From: an uncultured Clostridia bacterium
Lineage (GTDB): Bacteria > Bacillota > Clostridia > TANB77 > CAG-508
NCBI GenBank assembly: GCA_948857205.1
Contig: CAQPRV010000123.1
Location: forward strand, 1 to 5,142
Direction: 5' to 3'
DNA length: 5,142 nt
The notes below the pieces were generated by a model. It ran no database searches. It was given only the letters and a program-made list of their open reading frames with translations, and had not been told where the DNA came from. Below, one piece after another: positions 1 to 4,917 of the stretch (position 1 is its first letter; every line of letters starts with the position of its first letter). Made by a program: the position numbers and the translations under genes.

Positions 1-228
1 CCATTTTTGGTAATTTTTATTTTCCCTTTTTTGGTTACTTTTATTTTATCATTTATAGGAGTGTTGCTCGGTGCTATATCTAAAGAATTAGACAAAATAG
101 TTGAATTTAGTGTTTTTGAAGATTTTATTAGTTTTGAGAGAAAAGGTAAAAATAAGGTTAAAAGAGTAGAAAATAATAAAATTAAAGTAACGATAGAAGT
201 TGATATGGTGTGTGGAGTAGTTAAGTAA
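1..228 (+). CDS. Partial hypothetical membrane protein (C-terminal end)
   Basis: The frame is open from the first base and stops at 226-228, so this is most likely the end of a longer protein cut by the window edge. A TTG at 7 could start a 73-residue product, but no ribosome binding site can be seen for it. The first ~30 residues are strongly hydrophobic (segments such as FPFLVTFILSFIGVLLGA) and fit one membrane span or hairpin. The remainder is charged and lysine-rich (FERKGKNKVKR), fits a cytoplasmic tail, and ends in VDMVCGVVK. I recognise no family. The nearest downstream signal on this strand is the terminator at 366-402, about 140 nt after the stop, which may end this transcript. Confidence 0.5.
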   Translation, partial: PFLVIFIFPFLVTFILSFIGVLLGAISKELDKIVEFSVFEDFISFERKGKNKVKRVENNKIKVTIEVDMVCGVVK

Positions 229-275
229 GCTGTTCGAACGAAGTGAGTTACAGATTACTTATGCAATATTTAGAG

Positions 276-301
276 AATGTTGCAACTTGTTGCATTACAT
301 T
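276..301. repeat. Imperfect inverted repeat / hairpin
   Basis: TGCAAC-TT-GTTGCA (281-294) is a perfect 6-bp inverted repeat with a 2-nt centre. It is flanked by complementary AATGT (276-280) and ACATT (297-301), offset by a 2-nt bulge. It is not followed by a T tract, so it does not look like a terminator. It could be a protein-binding palindrome or an RNA hairpin between the membrane-protein gene and the Nudix operon. Function unknown. Confidence 0.4.
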
Positions 302-365
302 GTCTTAATATTGTAATAATTGATTATAAAGAAAATAAATGAATGTTTGGAGATAAAACTTAATT

Positions 366-402
366 GGAAGTGTTTGGAAGCACTTTCTTTTTTTTGTTTT
401 TT
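366..402 (+). terminator. Strong rho-independent terminator
   Basis: GGAAGTGTT (366-374) pairs with AGCACTTTC (379-387), giving 9 pairs that include two G-U pairs, around a TGGA tetraloop. It is followed directly by eight T, one G and six more T (388-402). This is the clearest intrinsic terminator in the window. It lies 138 nt after the stop of the upstream membrane-protein gene and 41 nt before the Nudix start. It may end the upstream transcript; a leader or attenuator role for the Nudix-HAD unit is also possible. Confidence 0.85.
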
Positions 403-443
403 ATGGTAATATAGATAACAAGTAAATGAGGTGAAATAATAAT

Positions 444-941
444 ATGGAAAAACATGAATTAGTTGATATAAATGGAAATAAAACAGGTAAGATTTTAACA
501 CATATAGAAGCTCGTGATTGGAATAATGTCCCTAGTGAATGTTATATATCAGTTGTCGGAGTAGTTATAATTAATAAAGACAATGAAGTTTTACTTCAAA
601 AACGTAGTAGATTCAAAAGAGCTAATCCTAGCAAATGGGGTATTTGTGGTGGAAAAGTTGATTTAGGAGAAACTCCACTTGATGCTGGTATTAGAGAAAC
701 TTTAGAAGAAATAGGTATCTATTTAAACAAAGAAGATTTAAACTTTTTAAGTATGGATACAAACGAAAAAACACATTTTACAGTATATTATATTAGAAAA
801 GATGTTGATGTGAACGAATGCAAATTACAAGAAGAGGAACTTGAGGAAGTAAGATACTTTAAAATAGAAGAATTACAAGATTTAGATAATGAAGGGTTTG
901 AGTGGTTAGAGAATTTGAAAAAGGTTATAGAAGAGGAGTGA
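444..941 (+). CDS. Nudix hydrolase
   Basis: A 165-residue protein, the usual length for a single-domain Nudix enzyme. The family hydrolyses nucleoside diphosphates linked to another moiety, using divalent metal in the cytoplasm; the substrate here cannot be told. The Nudix box (G-x5-E-x7-R-E-U-x-E-E-x-G-U) is complete at residues 70-92: G70, E76, R84, E85, E88, E89, G91, I92. Thr86 replaces the usual aliphatic residue at the first U position. The N-terminus (ELVDINGNKTGKI, then a His-Arg-rich segment) resembles the IPP-isomerase/YfcD-like branch that carries a short strand-rich lead-in. The ATG at 444 has GAGGTG (428-433) 10 nt upstream. The gene ends in TGA at 939-941, five bases before the HAD start, and the HAD ribosome binding site lies inside its last codons, so the two are translationally linked. 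No convincing -35 box is seen between the terminator and the gene; TAATAT at 407-412 is a weak -10 candidate. Confidence 0.93.
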   Translation: MEKHELVDINGNKTGKILTHIEARDWNNVPSECYISVVGVVIINKDNEVLLQKRSRFKRANPSKWGICGGKVDLGETPLDAGIRETLEEIGIYLNKEDLNFLSMDTNEKTHFTVYYIRKDVDVNECKLQEEELEEVRYFKIEELQDLDNEGFEWLENLKKVIEEE

Positions 942-946
942 ATTGT

Positions 947-1294
947 ATGTATAAAATGATAATCTTAGATTTAGATGGAACACTACTAAATGATTATAAA
1001 GAAGTTAGTAAAGAAAATGTAGATTTAATTCAGAGGGCATATAATGAGAAAGGAATAATATCAGTAATTGCAACAGGTAGACCATTAGGATATGCAAATG
1101 AAATATGTAATTTATATGGTAATTGCTTTGCTAATTATATAATTGCATGTAATGGTGCTATTATAAAGAATAGTGAGAATAATGAATATATCCATAAAGT
1201 TGCTTTTACTTTGTTCTTTTCCTTGCATAATAGAATGCCTATAGATGGATTATCTTCTTTTGATTTTAATATATCATCTACTGCTGACAAATAA
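947..1294 (+). pseudogene. Truncated Cof-type HAD phosphatase
   Basis: Cof/YidA-type HAD hydrolases dephosphorylate small phosphorylated metabolites and are usually about 270 residues; here the frame gives 115. The ATG at 947 is chosen because GAGGAG (933-938) precedes it by 8 nt; an in-frame GTG at 902 would overlap the Nudix gene. Motif I is intact (ILDLDGTLL, nucleophile D8 and D10 of DxD), as are IATGRP (T43, R45) and IACNGA (N69). Family-like sequence ends around HKVA (residues 83-86, about position 1204). The remaining ~29 residues (FTLFFSLHN...) are the antisense of the DUF1016 gene, read out of sense to a chance stop. The cap domain, the motif III lysine and the motif IV aspartates are missing, so no phosphatase activity is expected. 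It forms a pair with the Nudix gene. No other part of the HAD gene is found in the window, which favours a deletion or misjoin over a simple insertion. Confidence 0.85.
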
Positions 1295-2095
1295 AAATTT
1301 AATTTTCTGTGCAAATTCAGGTTGAAATTCTACTGTTTTTAGTTCTATTACTACATAACATTTTAGTTTTAAATGGTAAAATAATAAATCTATGTAATAA
1401 TCATCTCCACCAATTTCTAAATGATATTGTCTACCTACAAAAGCGAAACCTGCACCTAATTCTAGCAAAAATTGAGTTATATGTTTTACTAATTGATCTT
1501 TCAAATCTTTTTCTTTGTAATCTTCAGCTAAAGTTAAGAAATCAAATATAAAAGGGTCTTTTAATGTTTGTACTGCTAACTCTGATTGAATAGGTGGCAA
1601 AGTTCTTGGAAAATTATGTGTCTTTTCTTCCTTTTTAACTCTATTATACAATCCTGTTTCAATTTGATGTATCATAACAGTTCTTGACCATCCATTCTCT
1701 ATACATTTGTTAATATACCATTCTCTTTCTTTTATATCTTTAACTTTTCCAATTAATACCATATTATGAGACCAACTTATTTGCGAAAGTATATTTTTTA
1801 TTTTTTCTTCATCTGTATAATTTTCTGCAAATTGTCTCATGCATCTTAAATTTCTGGCAGAAAACCCTTTCATTGTTGGAAAAGTTTTCCTTAAATCTTT
1901 TGATAAATTTTCTATTACACCTGTTCCCCAACCTTGTTTTTTCTTTTTATCTACTATTATATTTCCAATTTCCCAATATAAATTTAATAAATAATAATTT
2001 GCTGATATAACTGCATTTTGTTGTGCTATTTTTATTTTATCTATTATTAATTCTAAAGTTTCTTTATAATCATTTGGTAAAACTTCATTATTCAT
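1201..2095 (-). pseudogene. DUF1016/YhcG-family putative nuclease, frameshifted and 3'-truncated
   Basis: The continuous frame is 2095 to 1274 (273 residues). The start ATG (2093-2095) is set by GGAGG at 2105-2109, 9 nt upstream; frame-compatible starts up to 2215 add only low-complexity sequence through the promoter. The N-terminal DUF1016 half is typical: YWEIGNIIVD, GWGTGVIENLSKDLRKTFP, GFSARNLRCMRQFA, ISWSHNMVLI, REWYINKCIENGWSR. The C-terminal half holds the PD-(D/E)XK-like core: D236 in YYIDLLFY, and E251 with K253 in VVIELK. Such proteins are often found near restriction-modification or defence genes; the target is unknown. After KIKF an extra A in the A5 run at 1293-1297 (+ strand) throws the frame to a stop at 1274. 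Dropping one base restores FYLSAVDD and NPSIGILLC, which are family-like, down to NKVKA at about 1201. There the homology ends against the broken HAD gene, and the final ~40-50 residues usual in the family are absent. Activity is doubtful. Confidence 0.88.
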
Positions 2096-2137
2096 AAGTC
2101 TAAACCTCCATTCATTAGTATTTTTATATTTTTTTAA

Positions 2138-2159
2138 TTTGGCAACTGCTGTTGCCAAA
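2138..2159. promoter_or_regulatory. Perfect palindrome at the DUF1016 transcription start
   Basis: TTTGGCAAC-TGCT-GTTGCCAAA is a 9-bp perfect inverted repeat with a 4-nt centre. On the minus strand it begins a few bases after the TATAAT box and should cover the transcription start. It is not followed by a T tract on either strand, so it is not a terminator. Its position and GC-bearing core suggest an operator for a repressor, or else a 5' mRNA hairpin. No regulator gene lies in the window. Confidence 0.55.
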
Positions 2160-2162
2160 ATT

Positions 2163-2191
2163 ATTATAGCATTTATTTTCAATTTTTTCAT
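2163..2191 (-). promoter_or_regulatory. Promoter of the DUF1016 gene
   Basis: Read on the minus strand, TATAAT (2163-2168) is a perfect -10 box. With a 17-nt spacer, ATGAAA (2186-2191) matches four of six bases of the -35 consensus. The mRNA would start near 2156 and leave a leader of about 60 nt before the ATG at 2095. Confidence 0.5.
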
Positions 2192-2268
2192 TATAAATTC
2201 AAAAAAAGATGACATTGTATTATTATTTTTTACAATTCATCTTTAAATATGTGAAAATTTATAAAGTA

Positions 2269-2392
2269 CTAAATTGTTTGTAGGAGGAAACCTTTGCTAT
2301 TACTACATTTTAATTTTTCGTCATAAGAGAATAAAATTGTAATTACAAGTGCTATTAATGTAATTCCGATTTTTCTCCTTTGTTATTTTCAT
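2269..2392 (-). pseudogene. Type IV prepilin-like N-terminus, frameshifted relic
   Basis: On the minus strand ATG 2392 follows GGAGG (2398-2402) and reads MKITKEKN, then leaves frame. Removing one A from the A5 run just after KEK gives MKITKEKIGITLIALVITI and then LFSYDEKLK, stopping at 2269 (about 40 residues). GITLIALVITI is the characteristic prepilin segment of Clostridia pilins and pseudopilins: a glycine before the prepilin-peptidase cut, then the hydrophobic helix. The normal continuation of that helix, the +5 glutamate and the globular domain are all absent, so only the 5' end of a pilin gene survives. Read without correction, the ATG gives a 23-residue peptide with no family resemblance. 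A near-consensus promoter sits upstream at 2441-2469. The relic assignment rests on this one motif and on the RBS/ATG placement. Confidence 0.6.
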
Positions 2393-2410
2393 ACATACCT
2401 CCATTATCTT

Positions 2411-2430
2411 ATGTAATCATGCTATTACAT
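2411..2430. repeat. Inverted repeat ATGTAAT-CATGCT-ATTACAT
   Basis: A perfect 7-bp inverted repeat with a 6-nt centre. On the plus strand it is followed by GTTTTTT (2431-2437) and so resembles a weak terminator, although no plus-strand gene precedes it. On the minus strand it lies between the promoter at 2441-2469 and the RBS of the prepilin relic, as a leader hairpin or operator. Confidence 0.4.
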
Positions 2431-2440
2431 GTTTTTTATA

Positions 2441-2469
2441 TTTATAACATTATTTATACTTTTTTTCAA
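2441..2469 (-). promoter_or_regulatory. Near-consensus vegetative promoter (minus strand)
   Basis: On the minus strand TTGAAA (2464-2469), a 17-nt spacer and TATAAA (2441-2446) give five of six matches at each box with ideal spacing. It points into the frameshifted prepilin relic, with transcription expected to start near 2434. It is one of the best promoter matches in the window, which is odd for a dead gene. It may be a leftover, or it may drive a short RNA or peptide. Confidence 0.55.
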
Positions 2470-2629
2470 TATATATTTATTTTTTTATTATTTTACCCTA
2501 AATGTATTTAATTAATCTAAAATGTTACAAAAATAAATTAAATCCTATAAAGTTAGTTAATATATATATGTTTGTGTTTTTATTAAATTGTTGCAAAAAG
2601 ATATACATTTTTAAATCATAAAAATTACC

Positions 2630-2638
2630 TTTGTCGAA
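2630..2638 (+). promoter_or_regulatory. Spo0A-box-like sequence upstream of the sortase operon
   Basis: TTTGTCGAA contains the full core TGTCGAA of the Spo0A (0A) box. It lies about 20 bp upstream of the candidate -35 box, a position suited to activation. It is short and could occur by chance, but C and G are scarce around it. Regulation by Spo0A is inferred only from the motif. Confidence 0.4.
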
Positions 2639-2656
2639 TTTTGCGATGAAAAGTTC

Positions 2657-2688
2657 TTTACAAATGTAGAAAAAAGTATTATTATAAT
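2657..2688 (+). promoter_or_regulatory. Candidate promoter of the sortase-adhesin operon
   Basis: TATAAT at 2683-2688 is a perfect -10 box. TTTACA (2657-2662) is a good -35 match, but the spacer is 20 nt, longer than the usual 17. Known Spo0A-activated promoters such as spoIIG of Bacillus have similarly long spacers and need the activator, which would agree with the 0A-like box upstream. An alternative is that the -10 works with no proper -35. Confidence 0.45.
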
Positions 2689-2690
2689 TC

Positions 2691-2706
2691 AAGAAATTAA
2701 TTTCTT
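2691..2706. repeat. Perfect 16-nt palindrome at the expected transcription start
   Basis: AAGAAATTAATTTCTT is fully self-complementary. It begins 3 nt after the -10 box, so a protein bound there could block transcription start. It contains only two G/C pairs, so chance occurrence in such AT-rich DNA is possible. Confidence 0.4.
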
Positions 2707-2732
2707 ATATTCAAAATATTTAATTCTTTTAG

Positions 2733-2748
2733 ATTTTTTCGAAAAAAT
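2733..2748. repeat. Second perfect 16-nt palindrome in the sortase leader
   Basis: ATTTTTTCGAAAAAAT is fully self-complementary around a TTCGAA centre. Its centre is 42 bp from the centre of the palindrome at 2691-2706. It could be an operator or form a short mRNA hairpin upstream of the sortase RBS (AAGGAG, 2777-2782). Confidence 0.4.
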
Positions 2749-2789
2749 AAACTCTTATAAATTTCAAAGCCAATAGAAGGAGATGATAA

Positions 2790-3402
2790 ATGTATATTTA
2801 GATTTTCTAATATTTATATAAACTTAATTAGTTTCATAATATCAATAATAATATTTTTTATATCAAATCAAATTGAATCCAATTTTAACTTTATAAATCA
2901 AAAGTCAGATTTTAAAGCAAGTTTCTCTGTAAACAATATAGAAGAAATCAAACAAAGTAGTAATAATAATTTTATTCAAAATCCTAATCCAGAAAATAAA
3001 TTAGAAAAGAAAAATGCAGAAGAAGAATGGTATATCGAGATTCCAAGTATAAACTTAAAAGCCAATATATTTGAAGGAACAACAAAAGAAGTAATGAATA
3101 AATACATAGGACATTTTGAAGAAACTCAAAAAACAAATGGAAACATAGGACTAGCAGCCCATAATAGAGGTTATGAAAATAATTATTTTTCTGGTCTAAA
3201 GAAACTAAAGGAGGGAGATAAAATTATATATAAATATAAAGATTTTACAAAAGAATATGAGGTAACAAAGCACTATATTATAAAAGACACAGATTGGACC
3301 CCTTTAGAAGGTACAGAAAATAATAGAATAACACTTATTACATGTATAGAAAATCAAAAAGAATACAGAAGATGCATACAAGGAGAAGAAAGAAAAAAAT
3401 AG
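2790..3402 (+). CDS. Class D-like sortase, frame broken at the start
   Basis: Sortases are membrane-anchored cysteine transpeptidases that cut LPxTG-type signals and join surface proteins to the cell wall or to each other. The catalytic frame is open from 2761 to the TAG at 3400-3402. It encodes a membrane span (LISFIISIIIFFIS), a polar linker, WYIEIPSINLKANIFEG, the catalytic His in LAAHNRG (codon 3160-3162), Cys in TLITC (3343-3345) and Arg in YRRC (3367 or 3370). All three active residues are present. The frame contains no ATG, GTG or TTG before 3094, and that internal ATG would lose the membrane span and the first strand. The well-placed AAGGAG (2777-2782) and ATG (2790) read M-Y-I-stop. 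Removing one T from ATTTA (2795-2800 region) joins this ATG to the sortase frame as MYIRFSNIYINLISF, giving 203 residues, a normal sortase length. The downstream adhesin begins 19 nt after the stop, so this is probably its dedicated sortase. Confidence 0.82.
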
Positions 3403-3421
3403 AGAGGAGACAAATAAAATA

Positions 3422-4804
3422 TTGATAAAAAATAGAATAAAAAAAATATTAATAATACTTTCAATACTATTATTAAATGGTTTAACATTAGTTAATTCAG
3501 TAAATGCAAACAATCAAAGTATATATATACATGCTACTGGAGATTGTGGAGATTTATTAACATATAAGGGAATAGTAGTTAAAGCAAACTATGTAGTATA
3601 TACAAAAGATGGAGTTAATTATCCAGCATATTGCATGGACAAAACAAAGGTAGGAGCTGACAACCAAGGATATAATGTATCAGTTAAAGATTCAATTAAA
3701 GATGTAGAATTATGGAGGATAATAATAAATGGATATCCATATAAATCAGAAAAAGAACTTGGAACTGCAAATAAAGAAGAAGCATTTGTTGCAACAAAAC
3801 AAGCAATATATTGTTATATACATGGAAATAACATATCGGATTATGCCCCAATAGGAACTGCAGGACAAAGAACATTAAATGCAATGAAAAAAATATTATC
3901 AGAAGCTAAGAATTCAAAAGAGACAAAAATATCTAGTACAATTAAAATAAATAAAAATTATGAAAAGTGGAAACAAGATAAAATAGATAAAAATTATTTA
4001 TCAAAAACATATGTAGTATCAGCTGGAGCAAACATAAAAAACTATAAAATTATATTAAGCAAAGAAAATGGAAAAGACCTTGGAGGATTAAAAATAACAA
4101 ATGAAAAAAATCAAGAAAAAACAGAATTTGCACCAAATGAAAAATTTAAAATAATGATACCAATAAAAAGCATAACAAAAGCAGAAAAGTTTGATTTAAA
4201 AGTTGAAGCACAAATTGCCACAAAACCAATATTATATGGAACCGCACCAAATAGTGGACTTCAAGATTATGCATTAACTGCTGCAACATATGAAGATGGA
4301 ATAGGAAATATCCAAGATGAATACCCAAAAAATGAAACAGAAATTATTATTATAAAAGTTGATTCAGACACAAAACAAACAATGAAAGATGTAGAATTTG
4401 AATTAATAGACTCAAATAAAAATGTAGTATATAGTGATTTAAAAACAAATGATAATGGAAAAATACAAATCAATAAACTAGTTCCAGGTACTTATTATTT
4501 AAGAGAAACTAATGCAAAAGATGGATATATAAAATATGATGAGTTAATAAAAATAGAAGTAAAATTAAATGAGAAAGTAACTGTTACTGTAAATAATAAG
4601 AAAGAAGATAAACCAACAATAGAAACAAGTAAAAAAGAAATAGAAGTAGATCAAGATATAGTTAAAGAAATAGAAGTTAAACAAGATATTATAAACAATG
4701 AATACCAAAATAAGACAAAAACAATAAAACAAACACAAAATCAAACTAATGTTATGAAAGAAAACATAAGACAAGTTAAAACACTACCAGTAACAGGTAT
4801 GTAA
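3422..4804 (+). CDS. Thioester-domain LPxTG surface adhesin with truncated sorting signal
   Basis: A 460-residue secreted surface protein. TTG at 3422 is the only plausible start; GAGGAG (3404-3409) lies 12 nt upstream, a slightly long gap. Residues 1-29 are a signal peptide (KNRIKK, hydrophobic core, VNA before NN). Residues ~33-165 match the thioester (TQXA-type) adhesion domain: AYCMDK with Cys71, LWRIIINGYPYKS, and ATKQAIY with Gln127. Cys71 and Gln127 are the expected thioester pair, which in this family binds host surface groups covalently. Residues ~190-300 are a beta-rich middle region I cannot name. Residues ~306-393 are a SpaA/Cna-B-type domain, with Lys312 (IIIKVD), Glu362 (LRETNAKDGY) and Asn391 or Asn392 placed for an intramolecular isopeptide bond. 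A Lys/Glu/Gln-rich stalk (394-453) includes two copies of a 10-residue repeat. LPVTG is at 455-459, but the protein ends one residue later (M460, stop 4802). The normal hydrophobic span and basic tail are missing in all three frames, so anchoring is doubtful. Confidence 0.9.
   Translation: MIKNRIKKILIILSILLLNGLTLVNSVNANNQSIYIHATGDCGDLLTYKGIVVKANYVVYTKDGVNYPAYCMDKTKVGADNQGYNVSVKDSIKDVELWRIIINGYPYKSEKELGTANKEEAFVATKQAIYCYIHGNNISDYAPIGTAGQRTLNAMKKILSEAKNSKETKISSTIKINKNYEKWKQDKIDKNYLSKTYVVSAGANIKNYKIILSKENGKDLGGLKITNEKNQEKTEFAPNEKFKIMIPIKSITKAEKFDLKVEAQIATKPILYGTAPNSGLQDYALTAATYEDGIGNIQDEYPKNETEIIIIKVDSDTKQTMKDVEFELIDSNKNVVYSDLKTNDNGKIQINKLVPGTYYLRETNAKDGYIKYDELIKIEVKLNEKVTVTVNNKKEDKPTIETSKKEIEVDQDIVKEIEVKQDIINNEYQNKTKTIKQTQNQTNVMKENIRQVKTLPVTGM
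4634..4693 (+). repeat. Tandem 30-bp repeat in the adhesin stalk
   Basis: Two adjacent 30-bp units encode KEIEVDQDIV and KEIEVKQDII (residues 405-424). They differ at few bases, which suggests a recent duplication. In surface proteins such stalk repeats change length by slippage or recombination and set the distance of the binding domain from the wall. With only two copies here, any length variation is inferred. Confidence 0.6.
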
Positions 4805-4830
4805 TAAAAAGATTAAAATAAATTAATAAT

Positions 4831-4881
4831 ATAAAATAGTATAAATTAGAAGTTATATACCTCATATTTATACTATTTTAT
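4831..4881. terminator. Perfect 16-bp inverted repeat, probable bidirectional terminator
   Basis: ATAAAATAGTATAAAT (4831-4846) pairs perfectly with ATTTATACTATTTTAT (4866-4881) around a 19-nt loop. It lies between the ends of two convergent genes, the adhesin (stop 4804) and the minus-strand gene (stop 4918), where a shared terminator is expected. The stem is nearly all A/T and there is no separate long T run, so its strength is uncertain. Confidence 0.55.
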
Positions 4882-4917
4882 TGATTTAAAAGAATAGAAT
4901 TAATTTTCAAAATAATG

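Larger units (their letters stand above)
2470..2789. other. AT-rich intergenic and regulatory region, no gene seen
   Basis: No frame of useful length with a ribosome binding site is visible on either strand. The left half (to about 2620) is low-complexity A/T with nothing I can assign. The right half carries the control region of the sortase-adhesin operon, listed separately: a Spo0A-type box, a promoter and two perfect palindromes. The leader from the expected mRNA start to the sortase RBS is about 80 nt. Confidence 0.6.

Noticed and set aside
229..262. Locally GC-richer stretch with TTCGAACGAAGTGAG
   Set aside because: It stands out in composition, but I see no pairing partner, motif or coding frame that supports a function.
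902..946. Earlier GTG start for the HAD protein
   Set aside because: It overlaps the Nudix coding end out of frame, and the family begins at MYKMIILDLDG from ATG 947 with its own RBS.
1309..1551. Open frame of 80 codons on the plus strand
   Set aside because: It lies wholly antisense to the DUF1016 coding region, whose motifs are clear, and it has no ribosome binding site.
2096..2215. Longer N-terminus for the DUF1016 protein
   Set aside because: The extension would translate through the TATAAT promoter and the palindrome, is lysine/isoleucine low-complexity, and lacks an RBS, while ATG 2095 has GGAGG at ideal spacing.
2411..2437. Plus-strand intrinsic terminator
   Set aside because: A hairpin and T6 are present, but no plus-strand gene precedes them and the stem is weak, so it is listed only as an inverted repeat.
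3094..3402. Short sortase starting at the internal ATG 3094
   Set aside because: It would delete the membrane span and the conserved WYIEIPSI strand that are plainly encoded upstream in the same frame, and it has only a weak RBS.
3696..4774. Several minus-strand open frames opposite the adhesin
   Set aside because: They are low-complexity hydrophobic mirrors of the A-rich adhesin coding strand and have no RBS.
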